Shown in pieces: positions 1-11,354 of a stretch of 64,000 nucleotides of DNA. Made by a program: the position numbers and the translations under genes. The notes below the pieces were generated by a model. The model was not told the origin of the DNA. It did not search any database and worked only from the letters and a program-made list of their open reading frames with translations. Source of the stretch: Xylona heveae TC161 (taxonomy: Eukaryota; Ascomycota; Xylonomycetes; Xylonales; Xylonaceae). Every line of letters begins with the position of its first letter. The first letter of the stretch is position 1. The stretch lies in assembly GCF_001619985.1 (NCBI RefSeq), contig NW_017264198.1, forward strand, positions 1 to 64,000, written 5' to 3'.

Positions 1-810
1 TGCAGTAACAAATTAAACTATGGTTTGATAAATTCTTACTATATAAATTCCTAAGTCTAACCCTTTGGAAAAAGTAGAAAAACCCTCTATAATGAGATGA
101 AATGTACAGCTTTCTCAGCAGTTGTTAGGGTTTATTATAATAATTCTTGTTTTTTTTACATTAGAATCAATATTTACAATAGATAGTTAAGAGTTTTAAA
201 AAAGATTAATTATACCTGTCCATTAAAGAGCTATTTTAACTTTTAAATAGCTTATAAACAATTTTATTTATGTCAGAATAGCACTGAGTATAAGGTGTAA
301 ATGACGGGCAGAACAGAAGATGGTATTATTTGTGACTCGAGACTAACTACTAGAGAATTCTATATACATATGTTTGCCTTTATATATACAAGAGTTGCCT
401 CGATATCTCGAGTCACCCCGATGTTGCCTCGAGATGTTGCCTTCTGATTGCCATTCTTCAATTGTCACCCCCTTTTCCCTATTTTCTATAAGCTAAGCAA
501 CTTGTTCTAGATTGTTGATCAGGGCATGTTTTGTGGGTCGCGATGAGTAATTCTCACGAAAGGTGGAGATCATGATTTCCTGTGTGCGTTCTATGTCAGG
601 GCGTCCTGACAATTTAGTACTATAATATTGAGAGACAATTGCAAATGATTGAGAGACTAGACCTTAAAGTTACAATGTATTTTGACTTATAGATGTACAA
701 GTATTAAAGCTTTAAGATTACAAGAAACTCATGACTATTAATATGATAAGTACCATTTTCCAAGACAATAGATCCCTTACCAACCCTTGTAGTTTGTGTC
801 TTAGATTACA
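1..810. other. AT-rich gene-free stretch
   Basis: The stretch is rich in A and T, with many short homopolymer and TA-rich runs. No reading frame looks coding and no family is recognisable. It contrasts with the more GC-balanced genes that follow. It could be an old repeat decayed by C-to-T mutation (RIP-like) or ordinary AT-rich spacer; I cannot decide by eye. Confidence 0.5.
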
Positions 811-818
811 ACTATATG

Positions 819-938
819 TAGGGTGTCCGCTGGGGGTAGTGGGAACCGGTGGTCTTTGGGTTGGTCCCGGTGGCCGACCGGGGCGTGTTGGGAAAAGGGG
901 GGTCAAGACCGACCCGGACCGGACCGACGGATACCCTA
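819..938. mobile_element. hAT-type MITE, 120 bp, with 8-bp target site duplication
   Basis: A GC-rich island sits in AT-rich DNA. Its left end reads TAGGGTGTCCGCTGG; the reverse complement of its right end reads TAGGGTATCCGTCGG, matching at 12 of 15 positions. Directly outside both ends lies the same octamer, ACTATATG (811-818 and 939-946). An 8-bp duplication and short imperfect terminal repeats starting TAGGG are typical of hAT DNA transposons. The element is far too short to encode a transposase, so it is a non-autonomous copy mobilised in trans. The perfect octamer suggests a fairly recent insertion. Confidence 0.8.
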
Positions 939-1122
939 ACTATATGTTTTAGAAAGTTATAATTATAAATTTGAAATTTATTAAATGAGCAAGTCTAGAT
1001 GCAACTCCTACTCCAGATAATCTTTGCTAAGGATGCAAGGCAGGGCTTGAAGACCTTAATAATAAATATATAGATATGGGAATGTAATGAGACAAAATCA
1101 AGTATAGCATATCATGGAGTGA

Positions 1123-2305
1123 CTAGAAAGCAAACAAAAGCTCATCAACTCTGGTGCTCCCATCAGTCGCCAGACATCCAATATCTTCTCGGTCTTGTAA
1201 AACTTTGTCAATGCGTTCTGACATGCCGGAAGCATGCAAAATCTTTGCAAGCGAAGCATGCATTAGCAGAAGACTGCGACTTGGAAGTTCAACATCACTA
1301 TGTTGTGTAAATTTAATGAGGCGGTGGCCATGGTCGTTTGGCTTGGGCAAAAAATAATTGAGAAATGTTGGAAACGTCTTTCCCAGGATTAGGATCTGAT
1401 ACTCGTTATCCTATTGAAATTAGCATCTATAATATCATGCTGAGAAGATGACATACCACTTCTGTCGGCTCAAGCGCAATTGCACATCTACCAAATGCAC
1501 TGTGGACTGATTCAAACAAGGTCATTGCATTAATCGGGCGGTTTATGTCACTCGGCCCTAGGCTAATTTGTGGGAAACATCTTTTTAAGGTCGTCCATAT
1601 TTGAGCAATCTCATGGTGCTGAAACCAGTTAACATGCTATTAAAACTTAGTAATGCTTTAACTAACCTCTTTTGTATTTTTCCATTGAGAGATTGAAAAC
1701 GGCAAGATATGAGCAAGTTCAAGGTCCCCCGTCATGCCCTCTCTCTTCTTGTCATCGTCTGCCAATGCATCAGAGAATCCAGTGAGCATGCACTGAAAAT
1801 TGTCTCTCTCGAGACACATTGCTTTTAGCTTGCGTTGCTCGATTCTGCTTGGTGACTCTGTGATTAAAGCAGCAATTTCCTGCTTTATAGCTTCATTATT
1901 TGAAAAGGGCGAGGGGGTAATGCCCGGTGTTGGCCCACGTGCTTTCACTATACAAATTGAGAATAATGCCCGAGTACATCAAAGTATTGATATTCACTTA
2001 CTAGGGACTAGGATTGTTGTCAAGAGATGATTGTAGAGATCAAATAGTGTCCCGTCATCGCTTGTTTCGACAATGAACTGGGACAGCAAGCATCTTCCCT
2101 CAACTGGTAGATATTGAATGAAACTTGATAGAACCTTTTGGGTATTGTCGTTGCTGTCTCTTGGATGATAGGACGCAATCCTATCACATGCTGCGCGGGT
2201 TTCAAAATCTGACGGAACAGTGCTAAGACTGCTTTCATTGCTGAAGAAGCTGCTAACCCTTCCAACTAAGCCTTCATTGCAGGGTTCTACAATATCAGCT
2301 TCCAT
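1123..2305 (-). CDS. HNH endonuclease domain protein
   Basis: Four exons (2305-2002, 1947-1667, 1618-1457, 1410-1123) join in frame with GT-AG introns of 54, 48 and 46 bp to give about 344 residues. The middle holds the HNH region of a large fungal family: CLERDNFQCMLTGF (about 146-159), then ELAHILPFS, whose His 181 fits the metal/catalytic histidine. A following exon carries a stretch (HHEIAQIW, later INAMTLFESVHSAFGR) that fits the usual NxxxLxxxxHxxF part. The start is the first ATG in frame. These fungal HNH proteins are abundant in accessory regions and their function is unknown; a nuclease role is inferred from the fold only. The gene is convergent with nothing nearby and runs away from the aminotransferase's 3' end. 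Confidence 0.75.
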
Positions 2306-2608
2306 TGTGGCGATGTGGGGATCCTAAAGTCGTGAGTGGATAGAAATGTGCACGCTTGGAATCTGCTAGTATAGTTGGTCCGAGGGGTCGCACTCAGACG
2401 AGCGATCTACCAAAGGCGGTGGGGGAATTGCCCGCTTCAATTGTCACGCTTTCCTTATCAGGTATCGCGCACCATTATTTTTCACTCACACGTGACAGAG
2501 ATTTTCCTTCTCTGGCCTAAACTCGACGCCCAAATAGAAGCACCCAGCGCCCAGGAATCACACATTCAACTTGTTATATTTAACAATAAGATAATATAGT
2601 AATTAAAT
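2306..2608. other. Spacer between HNH gene start and aminotransferase stop
   Basis: About 300 bp. It must hold the promoter of the HNH gene and the 3' end of the aminotransferase gene. I see no distinct motif or RNA gene. Confidence 0.4.
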
Positions 2609-4118
2609 TTATACTGGAATAGCTTTCAACTTCTCAATAACTTCTTTAATAACGTAAACTGCTTCCTCCAAGTAGGGAAGCTGAATTTCATGACCTGAAC
2701 TACATGCCTCTAGCAAAGCATAACCATGCTGATAGCGATCAGCCTCATTCTGGAAATACAAATAGCTCGTAGCTATTCGGAGTCGGAAGCGCCCGAACAT
2801 GGGCCCAGTATCATCCTCTCCAAAGGCAGAGCCCGGTAGGGCAGCAAGTCCACACTCCCGGATTAGCCACGTCGAAAGGTCGGCGCTGGTAAAGATACCG
2901 AGCTTGTTAAGCTGGGCTGCATAAGGGGAGAAAGACGGATACAGATAGAAAGCACCGCGGGGTTCTCCGATGTCAAGACCGAGATCTTTCAGTGTTTGGT
3001 ACATTCGAGTTGAGCAGTATCTATGCAACGCAGTCACTGACTTGCGATAGGCGACCATATCTTGGCATGTGGAGAACGCCTTCACGGATGCCAATTGTGC
3101 AGGTGCAGAGGCTGCAGACCAACATTCGGAAGCATATGCTAGTATTGTATTGCGGATCGTTTCTCCTGTTGGCGAGGGTGGAAAGATAGCATAACCCACG
3201 CGCCATCCCCCGGCGGAGTATGTCTATACGAGAAATTTAATATATACGGTCCAATAAAAGGCGAGGGAATCATTGCCTTACCTTGGATAAGCCACCGGTG
3301 AGAATAACAGTTTCGGAATCGTTGGATTTACTGTCAAATGCACTGATTGCCTTCTGGGTTTCATCAAAGCAGATGTCGGAATAGATCTCATCGGTGATTA
3401 GAGCAATCCCCTTCAATTTACAGAAAGATTTGATGGTTTGGATACAGTCAGCCGAGAATACATGTCCCGTTGGATTCGAAGGGCTGTTTATCAGCATGAT
3501 TCGAGGGTCAGCCCCTTCTGAGATTGCATTCTCATATGCAGCGGTAAGAGCGGCCTCTGTGCATTTTGTCAATTTTAGGGCTTAAGATGTCTTTTTGACT
3601 GGGAAAAAACTTACCAGTAATGGTATGACGGTCAAGAGCATCTGTCTCGACCCAGAAAAGCTTCTTTCCAGCATGTAGTACTTGTGGCTCATAGCTGACC
3701 CACGACGGACGAGGAAGCAGGACATCGCCCTCAAGAACATCAAACAAGGCAAATAGAAGTGGCTTCGAGCCAGGAGCTACAACGACTTGATTGGGGCTGA
3801 TTGTTACATTAAGACGATCTGCATTAAAATCTGCAATTGACTTCAGTAATAAGGTTAGCCTTGGTCTTGATGGTGAAAGGAGTACAGCGAACGAACCTTC
3901 CGCAGTTCCTCCGTACCGGCCACCGGCATATAACTTGTCGTGCTCGAGGCTTCTCGATATATCCGGAGAACATCTTTTTGAATTGGAAATGTAGCCTCTC
4001 CAAAACCCAGGTGTACAACATTTTTGCCCTCTGCACGTGTCTTTAAGACAAGCTCGTTGATCCCGAGGGTGGGGGAGATTTGGAGCTTTGCAGCTGTTGA
4101 TCTAATGACATTGGCCAT
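2609..4118 (-). CDS. PLP-dependent aminotransferase, class I/II
   Basis: Exons 4118-3897, 3840-3615, 3556-3282 and 3223-2609 encode about 445 residues; introns are 56-58 bp. Visible fold-type I marks are a glycine-rich N-terminal substrate region (LGFGEATFP), the NSPSNPTG motif, ITDEIYSDI with the PLP-ring aspartate, and GLSK-TYSAGGWRVG, where Lys 241 should form the Schiff base with PLP. That lysine is the last codon of exon 3. A C-terminal FRLRIATSY arginine fits the carboxylate-binding residue. Length and motifs fit aspartate/aromatic aminotransferase-like enzymes; the substrate cannot be told. It is transcribed divergently from the Zn2Cys6 regulator across 626 bp, which suggests co-regulation with the terpenoid genes but does not prove it. 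Cytosolic by lack of any targeting signal. Confidence 0.85.
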
Positions 4119-4744
4119 ATTGGTGTAATTATGCTCGGAATATTTTAAAGATTAAAGTTCATCAAATCCTGCGTCGAGTTATTGCCTTGTATTTATATAT
4201 CTATGGTATCAATTGCTGCCAAAGTTACGTTAGGGTTCCCTCGGTGAAAAAGCACCGAAACGCCGCTGTATGTAAACCCAGGAAACTCGGAAGATGTGGA
4301 TGTTCTACACCTTCTTCCTGCTAGCATCTGTAACGCTACATTTTTATTTGGATCTGTAACTGATTAATTCTTGATGGTCTGCTCTATGTAAAGCAACTGG
4401 TGCAGGTATTATCTATAGTATTAATGAAGCTCAGCTTATATACAGCGGAATATTGCTCCAATATCTACTATATCACCAAGGAATCCTCGTCAAACCAAGC
4501 TCAAGCACGTGATTGCAGAGCGATTCGGCGATTCAAACGCCGAGACACCCCTCCCGTACCCATTTACAATCATGCGACCAGCTCCGAAACACCGAGATTT
4601 TTGCCACCCGTCATTACCGCTTTACTCCTCCTATTAGTGATAGAGCATCACTCATATCTACTTAAGGTAAGTAAGGTAAATAAGTAATATATACAGGGAC
4701 TAATCGTCAGTGTCATTGCTACCAATGTGCTTCTCACGAATGAG
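4119..4744. promoter_or_regulatory. Divergent promoter of aminotransferase and Zn2Cys6 regulator
   Basis: This 626-bp spacer separates two divergent start codons, so it must carry both promoters. It holds several CCG/CGG-containing words and the palindrome listed separately at 4526-4542. Confidence 0.6.
4526..4542. promoter_or_regulatory. CGG-N11-CCG palindrome, candidate Zn2Cys6 operator
   Basis: The sequence is CGGCG, seven bases, CGCCG: a perfect 5-bp inverted repeat, with the outer CGG and CCG triplets separated by 11 bp. Inverted CGG triplets are the classic recognition form of dimeric Zn2Cys6 factors, and an 11-bp gap is that of Gal4. It lies about 200 bp upstream of the cluster's own Zn2Cys6 gene. 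Binding is an inference. Confidence 0.45.
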
Positions 4745-7084
4745 ATGCCGATGCAGTCTCGCCTGAAAACTCGCAAGGCCTGTGCTCTCTGTCATGAACG
4801 CAAGATTAGGGTGCGCAACCCCACCCAAGTTTTCTCATAAGCTATGCTTACAATTGATCTCGATGTTGACGGCAGTGCGATGGTGCAGCTCCAAATTGCC
4901 GAAATTGTCTCCGAGCGCAAGCCATTTGTAGACCGCATGAGAGGCGACGTCGCTTCACTGATCGTCCCTCTTCTAGTGCCAATGCAGACGACCATCTCTC
5001 CGAGACTGCACGGAGGCTTGCCTGGTTAGAATATGAAATTCAAAGAGTTTTTGGTGTTGATATCCGTCCGATGAGCACAGGTACACCTTTGGACTGTCTC
5101 TCGCCCAACAAACGCGTTGAACGTGCAGAGGATGACGTCCGGATGGGAATATCTAATGCCGCGCCTTCTCAGACTCCTCATTATCGCCCTTCAGTATCTT
5201 CAAACGAAGAGCAACCCGAAAGACCTCACGACGTAGACCCAAATATAAGCCTGTTGGTGTTGAATGCTACCGGTGAAGTCCGTTATCTGGGTGCATCGAG
5301 TGGCTCTTTCCTCGCCAAATATATTGCAAATGTTGCCCAGTCGTCTCTTTCAAGAAACCACAGACTTTGCTTTAGCTCGGAGGGGCGTGAAACGCCTTTG
5401 GTCTCGAATTCCAATAGGGATTCTGTTTTTATACCTACGAATTGGAGAACTTCGGAGACATTTCCATTTCTCTTGCGCTGTTACATGAGATGGGTCAATA
5501 GCATATATCCGTTGTTCTCGGATGACTATATTACAATGCTGGAATCGTTTAGTAGCTCGAGTAGTTTACCCGAGAAGAATGGCGACGTAGCCGTCATTTT
5601 CTATCTGGTGATGTCAATAGGTGCCATTCACTCCGAACAAGCGCACCTTCTCAACGATATACAGGGAGACACAGGCATTCCGGCTTATCAAGACGCATCA
5701 AGTCACGGTCTGTCAGCGGAAACTCTCTACCAGAACGCTACAACTCTGCTAGAGTCTCAGATCAAAGGCTTGACTCCTCGTATTAATCTAGTACAAATTC
5801 TCAATCTTATATCCATATATGCATCTCATCGACCATCCGATAATAAACAGTGGCATGTGGGGGGAATAGCTATGCGAGTAAGTTGATAGCACTGAAGATA
5901 ATGGAGGATTGTATTGACTTTGTCAAAAGCTAGCAATTGAACTAGGCCTGCATCGGCATATTGACAGCTGGAAATTTACCGCCGATGAATCTGAGCTGCG
6001 GCGTCGGGTATTCTGGACCACCTATGCCATTGAGATTACTCTGGCTTTTAACCTTGGTCGACCAGCGAGTATCTCCTTTGAAGATGCCGATGTGCCATTC
6101 CCTAAAGCAACAGAAGATATGATTATGCCCGTTCATCATATCAGACACCGGCAGATTCAGGAACAGATGTTGTTTCAAGTCTATCGTGGGAGGAAGGACA
6201 ATGCTTTCCCTACAACTGAAGCGCGAGAATCTGTCCTGAGTACGCTGCAAAAAAAATTGGACAGATGGCACCAAGATCTGCATGATCTTCATTCACGTTC
6301 CACATCGCCGTATCCCGTAGAGTACTGGGATCGGCTATACTACTCTACATCTGCTGCACTTTGTCGACCAACCCCTCTTCTTCTTCAACCCGGACCCCAC
6401 TTGTATGAACAATGCTTTTTATTCTCGGGGAAAGTAATCGATATCTACGACAAGCTTATCCGCCAGTTTCGTCTTCCCAATTCATGGATGTTGCTACAGG
6501 GTCTCACACTTTCAGCAGTCTCAATGATTGTGACAGCCAGAATCAACGTACATGCTTTGTCTAGGAGAGTTGGGATTGAGAATCTCCTGGACAATTTGAC
6601 TACATGTGTCCGCAAACTCTATGTGGTCACGGCTGTAATGAGAGAGAGATGTCCTGCCTTTGCAACTAACAATCTAGAGGATTTAATCGATAAGCTGTCT
6701 CGAGATACTGTCCGGCATATCATTAGCCTGACAGTAAACGAAGGATCTACAAGTACATCGTTACAAAATACGCCAAACCATAATGCAGTGCTGCCAGCGA
6801 CTCCGTCAATGCCCCATTTAGGACCTAGTGGGGACGAGCCATCAAGTCCCTCTGTTGCATGTGTTGATCACATGCAACATGATTCAAATAGCCTGGGCAG
6901 CTTAATGAACGCTGCATCTGGTCAGCAAGCACTACACACATCACACCCAGTAATCGACCCGGGACTTTTGGGATTCGATTCTGATGCAAATTGGGGTTTA
7001 TTTGATAACTTGTTTGAAACTAATGAACTGCAGGCTGTATTAGACTTGTTTTCCGGCGAGCAAAATACCCATCTCTTTCATTAA
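4745..7084 (+). CDS. Zn2Cys6 fungal transcription factor
   Basis: Three exons (4745-4810, 4876-5877, 5930-7084) encode about 740 residues. The N-terminus is a canonical binuclear zinc cluster: Cys at 13, 16, 23, 30, 33 and 40 (C-x2-C-x6-C-x6-C-x2-C-x6-C), followed by a basic ERRRR tract. The first intron falls exactly before the third cysteine. The middle (roughly 130-480, including LAIELGLHRHIDSW and RRRVFWTTYAIE) matches the fungal-specific transcription factor domain. The C-terminus is rich in Ser/Pro and ends in an acidic/hydrophobic stretch that could activate. Nuclear DNA-binding regulator. Lying between the aminotransferase and the terpene synthase, it is most likely the pathway-specific regulator of this locus, possibly acting through the CGG palindrome in its own promoter. 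Confidence 0.88.
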
Positions 7085-7332
7085 TCTGAGCATGGTGTAT
7101 TCGTGTGCTCGAGGAGATCAACCCTCCACGTAGCTCTCTTCTAGTCCTGATTTTGGGAAAGGACGCAGATACACAAGCCAGATTGAGAGATTAAAGCCGG
7201 GATTGGAGTAGCAAAGCCTTTAACTGTTTCTTGATGGATGTTATAATGTAATTATACGATACCTTAGAGATAGTTGTTATAGAGTTCCAACCGCTGACCC
7301 TTGCATATACACTACCAATACTATACTTTAGA

Positions 7333-9994
7333 TTAGAGCTCTAACCGTTTCTGCATCAACCTCAAGATCCAATTCTTCACCCCTGTTTTCTCTTCCAAAT
7401 TTGTCAACGCTTTGTCAACTGTCTTCTGCAATTCCAATGCAATACTCTTTGTATGCTCCAAGCCTCCGGCAGCTTTTATATCGTCTAACGCCAATTTTCG
7501 GATTTCGTGCGATAGGTCGTTGCCGGCCTTACGCTGTTGAAGGATACTTAGAAGGCGGCCACGATGCAACGACTTTGAAGCAAGGGCATGTATGAGGGGC
7601 ATTGAGAGTTTGCCCTCGCTGATATCTTCTGCAAATCCCTTTTGCTTTGTATACTGCAAGCGTGGTCAATTAGTAACAAGTCTGGGAATGTAATAACTGG
7701 ACAGGAAGATACGGAAAGAGATACATACGTCTGCATTTTCAAGATTCTGATAGTCATCGCGAACCTGGAAAAACCGGCCAACAGCCTCCATGAGCGGACC
7801 AATGTCGAGATCTTTATTGATGGTTGCTTCGGAACGCATCAACTCTGCTAAGAGAAGGAAGAGGCCACCGGTTTCTAAACAGCATTTAGAATGGAATAAT
7901 TTTAAGAGATTTCTTCAACATACTGCCATCAACCATTGCGAAATACTCCTCCTCAGTAGGTATCTCTGTATGATGCTTCCAATGTAAATCCATCCCTTGG
8001 CCAATATGGCCTTCTATAATCCTTTCTGTCAATATCGACACTGCGGCTGGAGACAGCGACTTTGCGGCTCTTAAGGCCTTAAACATGACCAGGTTCGCTG
8101 AGTTGATTGTCTGACTTATACCGAAGACAGTGTGTGTGGCAGGATATCCTCGTCTTAGGGGAGATTCGTCCTCGATATCGTCGAGCCTAGGTAGCATTTC
8201 GTTAGTATTTCAGGCTCAAACGAAAGAGACGGGGTAAGGGAAAAGTAACATCAGAGAAGCGGCATGCAATGAGTTTGCAATATCACGGATAATCTCAAGC
8301 GATTTTTCAGGAACATGGTACCAAGCCTCAAGGCCATCAATCGCAGTGTTTCTCACTCCCTTTGAAGGAAGCGATTCAATGTAGGCGTAAGGCTCCAAGA
8401 CCAGCTTAAAAATATTCAGCATTACACAGCTATGAGGTGGTCGAGCTTGTTATTTTGGGACTTACTTCTTCAAATTGAGTTAAGGAAGGGACTAATCGGG
8501 GAACGGGCAACGCGACATTTCCAATCTTTTCGTCAATAGCGTCTGTTGGATCACCTGGAGTCGTGGGCGGAGTGCTGGAGGATATGGTCGAGGATATGCT
8601 TGAGCCATCAGCATATTCCTGCTCATTCGATTCTTCCTTCTTTTGCTTGATGCTTTTTGCGACATTTTGAGATATAGGCAAAGTGAGGCTGTCAACCGAC
8701 GTGGCGGTCTTCTTCTTTGAATGTTCCGCGCGGAGTGCTGGATACGCATCTTCGTTATCAAGGTTGTAGCGTGCGGTGGTCATACTCCACGCAAAATTCC
8801 CGGCCGTGACAAGGTCAAGCAGTTCAAACCACTTCGCCGTTTTTTCGGTCAAATTTCCTTGGCCCACAAAGTCGGCCTTTTCTTTGCAATACTTCTCCTC
8901 GCGAGCCATAATTTCTTTCTTGACCATCCTCTTCGCCTCTTTTTCATCAACCGAATACCACTTCATGAAAATGAAGATGGCGCTGACTATCTCTCCAACA
9001 GAACCATTTGCCTCGTAATTTTGCCGCTCTTTCTCCCAGGAGAAGTAATCGTTTACCAGAACCCAGGCATCGTATGCAGCGCTTGTGATTCGCGCAGTGC
9101 TTTTGGTTTCGTCCTCTGTAAGCTTAAAATCCATAGAAAAGCATAAAAGACTCATAGTCCACCTGCAATATATAGTAAGCTTTTGCTCTTCGGTGAATGC
9201 GAGGCAAAGACAATGCTTACGGACATCCCGCATCGATGCCACGAAAGTACAGGTAGTCATCCAATTTCGTGAAATTGAGATCTCGTATCTGAACAAACAC
9301 ATCTGACATTTCCTTCCAGAGACGAAGACACTCCAAGCCTTGCTCTTTATCCATTTCCATCATCTCGACAGCCATTTTAGCCTGTAATTGCCTCCTTCTC
9401 ACATGATCTTTGCCGCCGGCTTTTACTTCCTCGTCAAGGAGACCTTCCACGAGCTCCTGGTTGGTTTCTCGGAGCTATACGCTGTCAGTAAAATGTCCGG
9501 AAGCGGAACCGGCCCTTGGACATATTTAGTGAAATACTCGCCTGGGATTCGTTTTTATTCTCAGCATATTCGATTACTGTACAGCTTCGAGTCAATAGTT
9601 GCAGTACTAGGGCGAAACGAAGTCACTCACCATCATCATGGATGTATGCATATTCAACCATATACGTGGTCAAGGCAAGGCGCTCAGGTATGGCCTCACA
9701 CGCACACAAAGCCGTGAAATTTCCCACAATCGGATTGATGCAGCCCACAGCATAGCTCTTATGGGCTTGATTCCGGACAGCATCGGCACGCGCGGCATCA
9801 CTGGAGTCTAGGAAATCGACTTGGCATTGCCAAGATCCTGCGTCGGCGAGATAGGCATCGCGGTGGATGCGAGGAGTAAATTTGCAAAAATACTCTTCTC
9901 GTTCATATGCCTGCGGTGGAACAGGGATAGAATGCTGATAGACGAAACTCTGTTCAGCTGGCGCTCCCTGAGCTCGGAAATGAGTGTCTTCCAT
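7333..9994 (-). CDS. Bifunctional terpene cyclase/prenyltransferase (chimeric di- or sesterterpene synthase)
   Basis: Eight exons (9994-9631, 9576-9542, 9474-9221, 9162-8466, 8404-8250, 8186-7924, 7874-7729, 7653-7333) join in frame to 744 residues, the usual size for fusicoccadiene/ophiobolin-type synthases. The N-terminal class I cyclase shows DDVIE (120-124) and the second metal motif NDYFSWEKE (255-263). A Ser/Thr-rich linker follows. The C-terminal prenyltransferase shows SLPSKGVR, the first aspartate motif DDIED (504-508), KTGGLF, and the second motif DDYQN (629-633). The prenyltransferase should elongate DMAPP with IPP to GGPP or GFPP, and the cyclase should ionise it to a polycyclic hydrocarbon; chain length cannot be read from sequence. 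Intron 2 (9541-9475) appears to use a GC donor. An in-frame upstream ATG at 10018 is possible, but 9994 has better context (G at +4). Confidence 0.93.
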
Positions 9995-11354
9995 AGGTAT
10001 TGGCGCTGGAGTGAGCATAAAATATGAAAAAATACCCAGTGATGAAAACAGAGAAAGAGCTCCGAAGGGGAAGAGGGGGGATGCCACTCTTATGCCGCAT
10101 ACAAGAATGCTTCCAACTGCAGGACTGGCAGACAAAAAGCAATTAATCAATTTCTGCACGCTTTGACATCAGCCCTTGTATGGAATTGAACTGACGATCA
10201 TAAAGATTAGTGCCACCAAGCTGTATCGTTGTGACATTGACAGGAGCTCAAAGACATATCGGGAGGCCAAGAAATGGTCTCTGCATCCACTTCTTTCCAA
10301 ACTCGTAAAGTAAATAGGGGGCGAGGGCGCCACGATCTGGTGGCACAGCTATTGGGACCTACGCCATCACGACCCGAGAGGATGAGGTTGAAAGTCAAAT
10401 TGTGGGCCAAGCGCGATCGACATGAATTCGATCAAGCAACATCCTGTTTTCTTCCCCTCGGATTTGTCTAAATATCCATCAGCTGAGCAGAAGAAGAAGA
10501 AGAAGAAGCCCTTGTTTGCATCAATTTTTCATTGCCATCCCGGTCTGAGTGACAGCGCACCATTGATGATCCCTAATTGCTTCGTCCTAAAGTGGCAATT
10601 ATAGAGGTGTAGCGGGAACGGGCCGACACTGAAGAGATAACCGAGCAGTCGCTTGATCTCATCGTGCAGTTCCTCCATCGGGATCGAGCCAATGAGATGA
10701 TCAACAACAATTCTACCCAGGCAAAAGGGAGTTGTTTCCCTTGTCCGAGACATGTGAATCCAGTCTTATCGTTCATCTCCGAGACCTGTAAGAATGCCTC
10801 CGCATTGCTGTGGAACACACCGCTATATGACTCGCTCTATCCTTGTATGGTGCCTGGTTACAGAGACGTGGCCAGCGCCTTTATGTTGTGAGAGAGAGGG
10901 GAATCCCAGCTGGTTGGTACATGGTCAGCTGGTCGATTGGCGTGCAGCGATGCTACAGATGCCCACGCAGTCCCCAGTGGCTGGCTGAACAGCAAAGATT
11001 TCAACCGCTGTCGCCCCACACTGGCTGTATACGAGTAGAGGGGTAATAACCCGCAATCTGGAGCTGCAGCTCGATCGTCGATTGTCAATCGGGATGCAAG
11101 GTGTGCGGGTGGAGTCATGGGTATTGATTGACCATAATCCCCAGACCAGGTAAACACGTAAAAAACTACCGACGACTTTTCGTGGATGTTGGAAAATCTT
11201 GGAGTTACGGGTGCCGTACTAGGTTTTTTGCTCTCTCTTTCTTGCCCTTGGTTTTGCGCTGGTGTTTTCGTGAAGAATCTCCGTTGGAAGCCTCTACAAA
11301 TCTGCGTCTTTCTGGACAATTGCATTTTTACCCTACGCGGAAAACCTGTTCAAC
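9995..11354. promoter_or_regulatory. Divergent promoter region of terpene synthase and P450
   Basis: This 1.36-kb spacer lies between two divergent start codons and must hold both promoters. It contains a short GAA-repeat tract near 10489-10508. Short open frames occur on both strands (for example 10529-10818, minus) but none resembles a known family or has convincing splicing, so I call no gene. Confidence 0.5.

Noticed and set aside
10529-10818. Possible gene fragment on the minus strand between synthase and P450
   Set aside because: Some stretches read like protein (DHLIGSIPMEELHDEIKRLL), but there is no start, no plausible splicing and no recognised family.
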